Assembly: GCA_032718475.1 (NCBI GenBank)
Contig: JAUCBJ010006564.1
Span: forward strand, 1 to 24,340
DNA from: Nemertoderma westbladi
Lineage: Eukaryota > Xenacoelomorpha > Nemertodermatida > Nemertodermatidae
DNA length: 24,340 nucleotides
Direction of reading: 5' to 3'
Position 1 is the stretch's first letter; each line of letters starts with the position of its first letter. Below are positions 1 to 9,570 of the stretch, piece after piece. The notes under the pieces are model-generated. The model saw only the letters and a program-made list of their open reading frames with translations. It ran no database searches and was not told where the DNA came from. The translations under genes and the position numbers were made by a program.

Positions 1-309
1 AAAAGACTAATACTACTAGAAGCAGCATGTTCTAATGAGCTGAGGAGCCGTTGGGCTCCCTCTAGTGATTCTGAGAGTACTCCTAAGTCATCAGCAAAGT
101 CTAGATCAGGATTTCCTCGACTTCTGGAGCCAGTACAGCAGTAGGTGGAGTTATCGTCACCCCATCATCATTATGATGATCTAAGGACATGCGTAAAACA
201 TAGTCAACATCAACAACAATTACGAACAAGAATGGTGCAAGTGTGTCTCCCTGGAAGACGCCCCATAACACTTCAAATGGTTCTGTGTCACCGTCAACAG
301 TAGACACAA
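1..309 (-). mobile_element. LINE reverse-transcriptase fragment (inverted, decayed)
   Basis: The reverse complement aligns closely with the reverse-transcriptase segment at about 6790-7097 of this window, so it is the same non-LTR (LINE) family. It carries the encoded GV-QGDTLAPFLF block and the region up to FADD. It differs by a roughly 14-bp deletion (near 110), a 6-bp insertion (near 134) and scattered substitutions, so the frame is broken and no active enzyme can be made. Homology stops abruptly at about 309, where a different LINE relic begins on the other strand. The left edge is cut by the window, so the element continues beyond what is visible. Family membership is seen directly by comparison; the clade of the LINE is not certain. 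Confidence 0.88.
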
Positions 310-1190
310 TCATGACATTCTCCTACATAAATTGAGATGCATTGGCCTTTCCCTAGAAGCATTAGATTGGATTCGCTCATACCTCTCAGAACGATGCCAG
401 TTTGTAATTATCGGTAATTCCAAGTCAGGTCTCAGATTTCAGAGTCTATTACCAAAACAAGCCAATCCTAAAGTCATCCTTTGTGAAATTCCTTGGTTTC
501 CTTTCCACCTCGATGAAACTCTATCAGGTGTAAAAGCTGCCTCTGCCATAATAAAGAAGGGAAACGCAACATTCAGACATTACGCTTCCTATACAGAAAC
601 TCCCGCTTCCTAAATGGTCCCCTTCGCCGTCTATTCTGCAATGCCCTCATTCAACCTCATCTGGATGCGGTCATATCGTGCTGGTTCCACAGCATAACCA
701 GCCATTCACGTGCCCAGCTGGAAGCTTTGCAAAGGAAGTGTGTCTGCTTTTGCTTATTCCTAGACTCCCGAACTCATATCTCCATCGCTCACTTCATCCA
801 AATAAACTGGCTGCCTCTGAACTGTCGCGCAATACAGGTTATCCAGACTTGGATGTTTAAAATCAAGAACACCTTAGCGCCTGAATATCTTTGTGATCTA
901 ATATCCTTTCCCCCATCTCAGAGAAATCTCTGGGGAACACCGCGCTCTAATACCACGGAAACTATCGGCTGTGGGGTGTGATTCCCTCTCATACACAGGT
1001 CCAGTACTCTGGAATAAGTTGCCAGCCGCCATCACGAGTTCAGCATCAGTCGAGATTTTTAAACATAATGTAAAGACTCACTTATTCGCTATCAGCGTAA
1101 CTAATGATCTGGAGCATTGGACACGCCCAGGCCGTTTTGCCTTCCTAGACTCGCAGCCTCTCTCTACCCCAGTGTCTCATGATTGACTTC
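310..1190 (+). pseudogene. Decayed CR1/L2-type LINE, C-terminal reverse-transcriptase region
   Basis: Three reading frames together give the C-terminal half of a LINE ORF2 of the CR1/L2/Jockey kind. A fragment at about 335-435 reads LEALDWIRSYLSERCQFV, the stretch before the catalytic block. A second at about 585-960 has FCNALIQPHLD, then LEALQRKC and INWLPL. A third at about 971-1120 reads SLSYTGPVLWNKLP followed by FKHNVKTHLF, the usual end of these proteins. The QG and F/YADD catalytic blocks expected between the first two fragments are missing, so an internal deletion removed the active site. At least two frame changes follow. There is no endonuclease domain. The likely 3' end lies before the minisatellite that starts near 1228. 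Clade assignment is by motif memory and is tentative; identity as a LINE relic is firm. Confidence 0.8.
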
Positions 1191-1227
1191 AGAATTACCA
1201 GAATCTAGTTTTTGAAATTATTGGGTC

Positions 1228-2273
1228 CTACTAATTACCCCAACCTACCCCAACCTACCACAATCTACCCCAATAATTCGATACAGGCATCTACTGTAAT
1301 TACCACAATAGTATTTTACAATGGCATCTAATTACCACAATATACAGAACTCAAGTGTCTATTTACCACAAGACTAACTGCGCATCTAATTACCACAATA
1401 TACAGAACGCAAGTGTCTAATTACCACAATACTATACAGCGTCTAATTACCACAATATACAGAACGCAAGTGTCTAATTACCACAACACTATACTGCGTC
1501 TAATTACCACAATATACAGAACGCGAGTGTCTAATAATTACCACAACACTATACTGCGTCTAATTACCACAATATACAGAATGCAAGTATCTATTTACCA
1601 CAACACTACACTGCATCTAATTACCACAATATACAGAACTCAAGTGTCTATTTACCACACAACTATACTGCGTCTAATTACCACAAGACTATACTGCGTC
1701 TAATTACCACAATCTATTTACGAACAAGACTACACTGCACACTGCATCTAATTACCACAATATTATTTTACAATGGCATCTAATTACCGCACAATATACA
1801 GAACGCAAGTGTCTATTTACCACAAGACTATACTGCGTCTAATTACCACAACACTATACTGCGTCTAATTACCACAACACTATACTGCGTCTAATTACCA
1901 CAACACTATACTGCGTCTAATTACCACAATCTATTTACCACAAGACTACACTGCATCTAATTACCACAATATTATTTTACAATGGCATCTAATTACCACA
2001 ATATACAGTATGCAAGTGTCTAATTACCACAACACAATATTGCGTCTAATTACCACAATCTATTTACCACAAGACTACACTGCATCTAATTACCACAATA
2101 TTATTTTACAATGGCATCTAATTACCACAATATCTGAATATACAGAATGCAAGAGAGTGTCTAATTACCACAATATACAGTACGGTAGTTATTAATATTC
2201 AGTGTCTAATTACCGCAAGACTTCACTAACGTCTAATTACCACAATATACAGAACTCAAGTGTCTAATCACGG
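1228..2273. repeat. Compound minisatellite, 26-bp and 31-bp units
   Basis: The core TAATTACCACAA recurs every 26 to 31 bases. One unit type is TAATTACCACAACACTATAC plus TGCGTC (26 bp); another has ATATACAGAACGCAAGTGTC after the core (31 bp). Mixed with these is a longer block containing TATTATTTTACAATGGCATC that recurs near 1310, 1770, 1970 and 2105, so there is a higher-order arrangement. The left edge (1228-1290) holds degenerate ACCCCAACCT variants. Short open frames across it repeat the unit and are not credible genes. Confidence 0.92.
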
Positions 2274-2335
2274 GTAGGACTAAAAACCCAAACGGACCCA
2301 AACGGTACCCAAACGGTGGAATACGGAGTTATTTC

Positions 2336-2546
2336 AACAGATGTTATAGTTGCCACAACGGGGAAACAATTATACGATTATACGAAAAATAATTACATTA
2401 ATGCAGCTTTTTGTGTTTTACATTCATGAAGAACACAAAAAACGGTGCCAAGCCCGTATAAATGCAGAGGCTCATCTATCAACCACGCTATTTTCACACG
2501 TATATGATATACAATGGAAATCATTATGTATAAAGTAGCGCTTTAT
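2336..2546. repeat. Interspersed ~210-bp repeat, copy 1
   Basis: This block and the one at 2993-3214 are near-identical apart from small indels, from CAACAGATGTTATA to GTAGCGCTTTAT. No coding signal is visible. Both copies hold a 10-bp perfect inverted repeat, TTTTTGTGTT with AACACAAAAA (2408-2417 and 2432-2441 here). It could be a short non-autonomous element or a local duplication; terminal inverted repeats and a tail are not evident. Confidence 0.85.
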
Positions 2547-2552
2547 TTATAC

Positions 2553-2576
2553 GGGGGGGGGGGGGGGGGGGGGGGG
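2553..2576 (+). repeat. Poly-G homopolymer, 24 nt
   Basis: An uninterrupted run of 24 G lies immediately after the 210-bp repeat copy. The second copy of that repeat has no such run. The length may be unreliable because such runs are hard to sequence. Confidence 0.95.
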
Positions 2577-2838
2577 ACTGAAAGCAATTGGAGAATTGAT
2601 ATCTCGTTTCAATGGTAAAGCATCAAATTAAGGGAGAGGAGCTAGTTAAACTGCTACGTTATTCTAACCAAAACAATAAACTAATGTCAATCGAACATGG
2701 TTAAGGTATTAGTTTTGGAAGTAATCAGTTGTTATTTCTGTAAAAATATCTTTTGTATCGAAAGACCCCCCTATTTAAAGTACTGTATACTTAGTTATTT
2801 AAATAAAAAGTATTTATTGTTGGGTGTTGTAGTTAAAG
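2577..2838. other. AT-rich spacer, no gene seen
   Basis: Nothing recognisable here. Short open frames have no family resemblance, and the sequence is AT-rich with no repeat structure I can define. Confidence 0.5.
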
Positions 2839-2998
2839 TTGCCGCCCTCTGGAAACAATCGCCACTACAGATGTTATAGTTGCCCCAACGGAAGAAACAA
2901 TCGCCACTACGGAGGATATAGTTGCCACAACGGAGGAAACAATCGCCACAACGGGGGACACAATCGCCACAACGGGGGACACAATCGCCACAACAGAT
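2839..2998. repeat. Short minisatellite, ~21 bp unit
   Basis: Units of the form ACAATCGCCACAACGGGGGA repeat about every 21 bases, with longer variants on the left carrying GATGTTATAGTTGCC. The unit resembles the first 40 bases of the 210-bp repeats on either side (TTGCCACAACGGGGAAACAA), so the array probably arose by expansion of that edge. Confidence 0.8.
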
Positions 2999-3214
2999 GT
3001 TATACTGTATTTGCTACAACGGGGAAACAATTATACGATTATATGAAATAATAATTACAGTAATGCAGCTTTTTGTGTTTTACATTCATGAAGAACACAA
3101 AAAACGGTGCCAAGCCCGTATAAATGCAGAGGCTCATCTATCAACCACGCTACTTTACACGTATATGATATACAATGGACATCATTATGTACAGTATAAA
3201 GTAGCGCTTTATCA
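2993..3214. repeat. Interspersed ~210-bp repeat, copy 2
   Basis: Second copy of the block at 2336-2546, same orientation, starting CAACAGATGTTATA and ending GTAGCGCTTTAT. Differences are a few substitutions, an ACTGTAT insertion near the start and an ACAGT insertion near the end. The internal inverted repeat is conserved. Confidence 0.85.
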
Positions 3215-3331
3215 TTTAATTCCTAATAAAAATAATCTTAGTTCATATAAATCAATTATTGGGGCACAATTTCAGTATATTACAGTATATCCATAACGAA
3301 ATCAGTTTATTTCATTTAGTAATAAGTTCTT

Positions 3332-3680
3332 AGGTAGGTGAGTCTGTCGGTAGGTCAGTTGGTTAGTCTGTCGGTTGGTCAGTCTGTCATTCAATCTGTC
3401 GGTCAGTCTGTTGGTCAGTCTGTCGGTAGGTGAGTTAGTTAGTCTATCGGTCAGTCGGTCGGTTGGTCACTGGTCACTCTGCCCGTCAGTCTCTCGGTCG
3501 GTTGGTCAGTTTGTCAGTCAGTGTGTCGGTCGGTCAGTTTGTTTGTCAGTGGGTCAGTCGGATGGTCAGTCTGTCGGTCGGTTGGTCAGTCTGTCGGTCA
3601 GTCGGTTGGTTGGTCAGACTGGGTGGGTCTGTCAGTGTGTACCATCTTAAGTTAGATAGACGGTCGGTCAGTTCGGCTGA
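3332..3680. repeat. Degenerate tetranucleotide repeat (GTCN)
   Basis: A run of GTCA, GTCG, GTTG and GTCT words in steps of four keeps an almost pure phase over about 340 bases. It yields low-complexity S/V/G-rich open frames on the plus strand that are products of the repeat, not genes. Confidence 0.88.
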
Positions 3681-3691
3681 CTGAAAATAAA

Positions 3692-4935
3692 TCATCTTTG
3701 TATTATGCGGGTGCGCTCGCTTTTGGGACGTTTGCGTTGTTGGGGTTTTTTTGCAGTTCCTTTTCTTCTAGGCATCGTGAATATTTTATCTTTTGAAAAT
3801 ATTACTTCGGATTCCCCTTTAGGTTGACCAGATCCACTACATGGTAGTCGCTTATGGATAAAGTCCATTACCAGCTTATCTTTTTGGGTTTCAGTTTTCT
3901 GCAACCAGACGTTGCGAGAAACTCTAAACTTTTGAAATTTATTGGACAAAACGTAATTACCTGTACCATATAGGGCTCGCCTAAGGTCACTCATTTGTAA
4001 ATCGCTTACTGAGTGTAAATGTCTTATTAGTTCTGGCAATTTCTTTGGATGCCAATCGATAGTGACCTTTAGTTTATTGTTGATGGACTCGCAGTTATTG
4101 TTGGTGCACAGTTTTTCGTGGCAGCCCATTTGGTGTGGAACACAAATATTTTCATACAAGGTATCCCGCACATGGGTATCAAAGTACTTATCGAATACTG
4201 GGTACTTTGTTAAAAAGGGCATAAGCTCGAATAAACGAGTATTGAACGTATGTTCATCACAACTTTTTGCAATACCATTCGGACCGAATATAATACCTAC
4301 AGTATGATAGCATTGCGTTCGTCCCCATCGCAGCCAACTTTATTAATTAGGTATCGACTTATATCGTCTTTGAGATGTTTACTACAAATAATGTTAGTTG
4401 CAGACGGAAAAGCAACTCTAATTGCTTTCGTCAAACCCTTTTCCTGATCGCTTCCTATTCTAATTTCCACTGTCCTAGCATCGGTGGTTAGTTTCGTCTT
4501 TATATGTGAAAGAAATGGAAAATATGTATTAAATTCGCCGTCCCAATGTAGAAGCATGGGTCCCAAAAAAATGGGAATTTCTGAATTTTCTTTGCGCGCT
4601 AAAGCTTGATTTTTATACACTAAAGTAGTAACAAAAACTGGACCTAAATTAAATGTCCGATCTATTCCTATAATACTCGCGCTGTTTCTTTTAAAGTCTT
4701 CCAGTTGTTTCTCTGTGTATAGAATAACACTGGGTGGCTTATTTTTTTGATGTATTATTTCCTGAACAAAAGGATCGCTATGAATGGATGAGATAACACT
4801 TAATACATCATCAGCCAAATTGCTTGATACCTGTTCGCATTTCTTTTCAACAAGTTTTCTTTTATTGTTGTATTTTTTGTTGCGTATTTGGCGAAAGTCT
4901 CTCGGCACCTCCATCGAATTATCATGAACCATCAT
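3692..4935 (-). pseudogene. Mutator-like (MULE) DNA transposase, one frameshift
   Basis: Two minus-strand frames make up one transposase of the MULE superfamily (DDE/D cut-and-paste enzyme). The first part (4935-4297, 212 codons) has GIDRTFNLGP with the first catalytic Asp at residue 92, LGPMLLHWDG, and IGSDQEKGL with the second Asp at 163, followed by C184 and H187 of the usual CxxH. The second part (4222-3692, 176 codons) has TNNNCESINNK, whose Glu (residue 45) fits the third acidic residue, and ends in a Lys/Arg-rich tail. The frame changes between about 4222 and 4300, where homology continues in the other frame, so a small indel has broken the gene. The expected N-terminal zinc-finger region is not seen, so the copy is also 5'-short, or that part is coded elsewhere. 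Terminal inverted repeats were not found by eye. An unidentified ORF lies just upstream on the same strand. Confidence 0.85.
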
Positions 4936-4967
4936 AGATAGATAAAATTGGTCTACATATTACGCTA

Positions 4968-4995
4968 CAAGCAGCTGCCATAGTCCAGCTGCTTG
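4968..4995. other. Perfect 10-bp hairpin between two minus-strand ORFs
   Basis: CAAGCAGCTG (4968-4977) and CAGCTGCTTG (4986-4995) form a perfect stem with an 8-nt loop. It sits in the 108-bp gap between the MULE transposase start and the end of the upstream ORF. Function unknown. Confidence 0.55.
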
Positions 4996-5043
4996 AAAAT
5001 GAACCATCTTTCGCACAGTCTGTTATTGTCTTTTCATAACTTT

Positions 5044-6141
5044 TTATCTAGCGCGTAGGTTGACCTCGTGTACCATACGACGGACAAGATCCTCTCGATT
5101 GTCCGGAGGTTCAACGAGTATACCTTCGACACGAGCGGCCTCGATTGGCGGACGTTGTAACATAGGAGCGTCAGCGATAAGATCTCTAGACCTTAAGTTG
5201 ATATCAACCGGTTGGGGATGTACCGTGGAGAAGAGTTTGTCTCCGAAATGGGGAACCATCGAAGGATGAATGATGGTTTTGGAATAGAGATCAGTCATAA
5301 GGATTTGAGCTTCTGGTTGGGCTAAAGCTGCTTCTTCTCTCTCATCCATTTCGATGTGTTTCTCCTCGAGCTGATTTTCCTCCGCTTGTCGTTGGAAGCG
5401 TTCGTCCAAAAACTCTTGCAGAGAGTAGGTTCGTCCAAGTTCGATATCTTCTTCGAGATTTTGGATTTCCCGATCGAATTGGGGTAAAGCTAATTATTTT
5501 ACCGCTTGGACTTGTTGTTGCAATTTACGTTTGTCTAAACAATCGTAGGTTCCTTTTCCGATCTTTTGTCGAATAGCGTCTAACGCGTTTCGTACAACGC
5601 TCTCCTCCACATCGGTGACGGGTTGTATCGGGGTTAAACCGGGACGATTATACGGGTTGAACGGCGATATTAGATGTCCGCATCCCAATCCGGCTAGGTA
5701 GGATGGGCGAATATCTAGAGAGCCCACAACCGGAGTGCCACCGACTAATTGTTCGGGTAACACTAGATCTTTGAACAATGAGTACAACTCAGGAGGATCC
5801 GTCATACTATTAGGATCAAGAGTCTGAGGTCTCACCAGGGAATGAGGAGGTCTGACCGAGTATTCCGGAACTCTGATCATAGGTTTATTTAAGGATCGTT
5901 TGAGTCGAGCGAGCGTAGGTGATACGTCGAACAAGTTTCGCTCGAAACTCCCGTAAGTGTAGCGAGTAAAACTGTGTTTAGCGCAACGTCTCCGCGGATG
6001 TTTATGTCTTTCCATGTGTTGGTTGGGTCTAGGGCATTCATCGCAATAATACCACTTAAATACCATCTGTCTGCCACTTAAATGTTGGAGGTGGAGGGGG
6101 GGGGGGGGGGGGGGGGGGGTTCCTGTAGGTAGTAATGTCAT
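5044..6141 (-). pseudogene. Unidentified CpG-rich ORF with one internal stop
   Basis: Reading the minus strand, one frame runs from ATG at 6141 to TAA at 5044-5046 (366 codons), broken only by TAA at 5494-5496. After that stop the same frame stays open without an ATG, so both halves belonged to one protein. The first 25 codons cross a poly-C tract giving Pro repeats, so the ATG at 6064-6066 (residue 26) is an equally good start. Near it is a Cys/His cluster, YYCDECP then HMERHKH and a further Cys, which could bind zinc. Later come a Pro-rich middle, SLDIRPSYLAGLG, and an acidic, charged region (QNLEEDIELGRT, EEKHIEMDEREE) likely to be helical. I do not recognise the family. CpG is far denser than in the LINE or intergenic DNA: about 6-8 per 60 bases in samples I counted, against 0-2 in the LINE. 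It could be a recent insertion, cargo of the neighbouring MULE, a viral or mobile-element gene, or an exon of a host gene. Confidence 0.5.
6096..6119 (+). repeat. Poly-G homopolymer, 24 nt
   Basis: An uninterrupted run of 24 G on the plus strand, preceded by GGTGGA. Read on the minus strand it would code Pro repeats at the start of the unidentified ORF, which makes that start doubtful. Confidence 0.95.
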
Positions 6142-6157
6142 TGCATGGACACTAATA

Positions 6158-6304
6158 GGTGTGGTTTGTACAGTAGGTGTCTCACCAGTAGTTGTTTGTA
6201 CAATATGTGTTTCGTCTGTTTGTTTGTATAGTTGGTGTTTCGCCAGTGTAGTTGTTTGTACAGTAGGTGTTTTGTCAGTAATTGTTTGTAAAGTTGGTGT
6301 ATAG
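6158..6304. repeat. Minisatellite, ~30 bp unit, about five copies
   Basis: Degenerate copies of GTAGTTGTTTGTACAGTAGG followed by TGTTTCGCCA recur about every 30 bases. The array ends just before the target site of the LINE insertion. Confidence 0.8.
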
Positions 6305-6316
6305 TTGACTCAACTT

Positions 6317-6327
6317 GTATAACTAAC
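6317..6327. repeat. Target-site duplication, left copy
   Basis: GTATAACTAAC is identical to 7824-7834 on the other side of the LINE. The left copy directly precedes the first bases with coding homology. Confidence 0.75.
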
Positions 6328-7823
6328 CGGAGTGTTTAAAGCTCATCTATCCCATCATAGTAGACATGTACCGTAAAACAAGAGTCCCACAAGAAATGAA
6401 AACAAATAAGTTGGTGCCAGTTCCCAAGAAGGGCAACCTAACACTCTATGGTTCTTTTCGGGGAATCTCATTGATCTCGATTGCTGCAAAGCTATACAAT
6501 AGAATTCTATTAAATCGCGTCAGGGATCCCATTGAGAGACTGCTCCGTGGAAATCAGAATGGGTTCCGTAAAGGTCGTGGGACCATGGAGCCCATTTTGG
6601 CACTTAGAAGGATAATTGAAGAGTTATCAAAAAAGAAATACAGGCATCTGGCTGTTATCTTTGTTGACTTCTTCAAGGCCTTTGATTCAGTCTCTCGCTC
6701 ACGTATGTTCAGCATACTTCCATTATATGGGATTCCTGATGAAATTATTACAGCAATCAGATCAGTATACGATGGTTCGACAACATTTGTGTCTACTGTT
6801 GACGGTGACACAGAACCATTTGAAGTGTTATGGGGCGTCCTCCAGGGAGACACACTTGCACCATTCTTGTTCATAATTATTGTTGTTGACTATGTTCTAC
6901 GCATGTCCTTAGATCATCATAATGATGATGGGGTGATGATAACTCCACCTACTGGCTCCAGAAGTCGAGGAAATCCTGCCAAGTACCTAACTGATCTAGA
7001 CTTTGCTGATGACTTAGGAGTACTCTCAGAATCACTAGAGGGAGCCCAACGGCTCCTCAGCTCATTAGAACATGCTGCTTCTAGTGTTGGTCTTTTTATT
7101 AACTCCAGAAAGACCAAAATTTTGACAGTTAACTTTGAAAGTCCTCAGCAAGTCTCTGATCGGATGAGCATAAGCTCAAAAGATGGTATGCTTGAGCATG
7201 TGGATGACTTCTGTTACCTGGGATCATGGATCCGGATGTCAGGTGAGGACCTTCGAATACGTAAGGGAAAGGCATGGGCAGCCTTGAATAGGCTTTCCAG
7301 GATTTGGAAGTCACCGAGAATTAATCGGAAACTTAAGGTCCGATTTATTTAGAGCAGCAGTAGTTCCAGTACTCCTCTATGGGAGTCCAGGCTGGGCTCT
7401 AACTGCTGAGGACACCAAATCTCTTGATGGCACATTCACAAGAATGCTACGCCGGGTTCATTGTGTCAAGTACAATGCACACATCTCCAACCAGACACTA
7501 TATAACATTGGAGGTGTCTCATTGGTTCCCCCAAGCTTGACACTAGAACAAAATCGCCTCCGCTTTGCAGGACATTGCTTTCGCCGTGAGGACCAGCCAG
7601 TGCATAATCTTGTACTTTGGCAGCCTCATGGAGTGAATAAGCATGGTGGACAGCCCATGACTTTCTTGAGACGCATCTTAAAGGACACTGGCCTTGAAGA
7701 TGCGGATGATCTAGCAAATGTCATGGGTGATAGGGAGTTGTGGCGGTGCAATTTTGTCGATAAGCCGGCACAGCATTCTTAAAAATGCAGCTGCAATGCA
7801 GCATGCCGATCCTAGTAGTAGTA
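6328..7823 (+). mobile_element. 5'-truncated LINE insertion with TSD and TAG tail
   Basis: The element starts just after the left GTATAACTAAC and ends in CCTAGTAGTAGTAG just before the right copy. Length is about 1.5 kb. The endonuclease half of ORF2 is missing, which is the usual result of incomplete target-primed reverse transcription. The short TAG repeat at the 3' end takes the place of a poly-A tail, as in several non-poly-A LINE clades. Sequence around the right duplication (ACTTGTAT) also occurs beside the left one, which fits the original target sequence. The clade is uncertain; an RTE-related group is possible. Confidence 0.8.
6366..7782 (+). pseudogene. LINE ORF2: reverse transcriptase plus C-terminal domain, frameshifted
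   Basis: This is the coding relic inside the LINE. The first frame (6366-7352, 328 codons) covers the reverse-transcriptase domain: LVPVPKKGNL at the start, NQNGFRKGRGT, FVDFFKAFDSV with Asp at residue 101, GVLQGDTLAPFLF near 157-169, and FADD at 213-216, so the three catalytic aspartates are present. It continues through KTKILTVNF and FCYLGSWI. The frame then stops at 7350-7352 because of one extra T in a T-rich spot near 7344-7348. In the next frame the protein resumes as RAAVVPVLLYGSPGWALT, LDGTFTRMLRRV and RLRFAGHCFRRED, and ends at 7782. Upstream of 6366 the frame stays homologous-looking to about 6330, so the ATG at 6366 is internal, not a true start. The single indel suggests a fairly young copy. 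Confidence 0.87.
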
Positions 7824-7834
7824 GTATAACTAAC
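7824..7834. repeat. Target-site duplication, right copy
   Basis: GTATAACTAAC, identical to 6317-6327, directly after the TAG tail. Confidence 0.75.
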
Positions 7835-8690
7835 TTGTATTTATGTATTTATGACACATTGATGACTCATTGCTGGGTCTGCGGTGTTAAGTCAAATGTA
7901 TACAGAGTACAGCAGGGTGGCAGGCTGGTAACCAATAACCAAGCCTTGACCTGGTGGCACCTACTACCAGTACAAGTAAACCACATAATGGAGTCTACAG
8001 TATGTGATCGGCTTCCCAGAGAGAGAGATAGACACTTGTTGGTTATGTACAATACAAGGCCGCTGTCCACTGCGTCAAGATACAATGAAGCAAGTTCTAT
8101 GCAGCTACAGTATGCTTAGATGTAGTGTCACATACTTTATGATAATATACACCACACAACTCATTATTTACATGTTTGTTTGATTTAAACAAGAATGCAA
8201 ATTAAAAATATTCAAATGGAGCATTCACATATTTTTCGTTAATTTTTTTCCGTAATGAAATACTTAGTTACGTCTGAATTTATTATTAATTCATAGTACA
8301 ATCCATTCTCGGCATCCAATTTCAATTACAAACAGCTTATGAATTCTAAATTAGCCAATCACAGGCCTCTGTTACTAAGTTGGATTTAAGATGGAATTCC
8401 CTAGCTAGCTAAGTGGAACAACCAATCAAACGCCTCTGCCTGGGACGTACCTTAGCCCTCTGCCTAGGACGGACCTCACCTTAGCCTAGGACGCACCTAG
8501 GACGCACCTCAGGGCCAACTGTTTTTGGGCTGAGCTAACCGGCCAGGTGACATCGGCTCCCATTTAATACACCCAGTAAGAAATTTGATATAATCTTTAC
8601 CGTTACCGTTACCTTTGTTCAGAAGATTCAATTCCTAAGGACGGGAGCAACTAAGATCCAAAGATAAAGGAACGGACCGTACCTTTACAT
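7835..8690. other. Intergenic DNA with a short CCTAGGACG repeat
   Basis: No gene is supported. The open frame reaching 8119 starts inside the LINE end and has no family resemblance. At about 8431-8513 short words such as CCTAGGACGCACCT and CTCTGCCTAGGACGGACCT recur. Two CCAATCA words (near 8355 and 8421) resemble CCAAT boxes, but there is no nearby coding start to attach them to. Confidence 0.45.
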
Positions 8691-9328
8691 GAGCTTAATG
8701 GGTAGCACTCGTAATGGCAGAACCAATTAGCTTATGGGGAGCACTCGTAATGGCAGAACCAACTAGCTTATGGGTAGCACTCGGAATGGCAGAATCAATT
8801 AGCTTATATGGATAGTACTCGAAATGACAGAACCATTTAGCTTATGGGGAGCACTCGTAATGGCAGAACCAATCAGCTTATATGGGGTGTACTCGTAATG
8901 GCAGAACCAATTAGCTTATGGAGAGCACTCGTAATGGCAGAACCAATTAGCTTATGGGGTGCACTCGTAATGGCAGAACCAATTAGCTTATATGGGGAGC
9001 ACTCGAAATGGCAGAACAAATTAGATGGGGACCACTCGTAATGGTAGAACCATTTAGCTTATGGGGAGCACTCGTAATGGCACGACCAATTAGCTTATAT
9101 GGGGAGCACACATAATGGCAGGCCATTTAGCTTATGGGGAGCACTCGTAATGGCAGAACCAATTAGATTATATGGGGTGTACTCGTAATGGCAGAACCAA
9201 TTAGCTTATATGGGGTGCACTCGTAATGGCAGAACCAATTGGCTTATATGGGGAGCACTCGGAATGGCTGAACCAATTAGCTTATATGGGGAGCACTAGG
9301 AATGGATGAACCAATTAGCGTATGGGGA
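8691..9328. repeat. Minisatellite, 36/38-bp unit, ~17 copies
   Basis: The unit AGCTTATGGGGAGCACTCGT followed by AATGGCAGAACCAATT (36 bp) repeats, with a 38-bp variant carrying an extra AT (AGCTTATATGGGG). Variants include GGGTGCACTC, GGGTGTACTC and GGATAGTACTC. One open frame follows it for about 65 codons and is a repeat product. Confidence 0.93.
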
Positions 9329-9570
9329 TCAATTTATAAAAAAAAATCAGTTTTAAACATTTTAAATACATATTACATATTACTAGCTAGTAAATAATTC
9401 ACAAGCTCCATAAAAACACCATAGCTACCATAACTAATAATGTTAACAAAAAAAAGTAAAATTTTTTTATTTTCAAAAAAATACTAGCTAGTAAAAAAAC
9501 ACTAGCTACCATATAATAATATATATTAAGGTTCTAGAACATTCACCATTATATATTACCAATTAAATTT

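Noticed and set aside
1413-1703. Open frame of 96 codons inside the first minisatellite
   Set aside because: It only translates the repeat unit (YHNTILRLITTIYR) and is explained by it.
3375-3684. Ser/Val-rich open frames of 73-91 codons
   Set aside because: Pure consequence of the GTCN simple repeat.
7718-8119. 133-codon frame after the LINE
   Set aside because: Starts inside the LINE coding relic in another frame, crosses the element boundary and has no family features.
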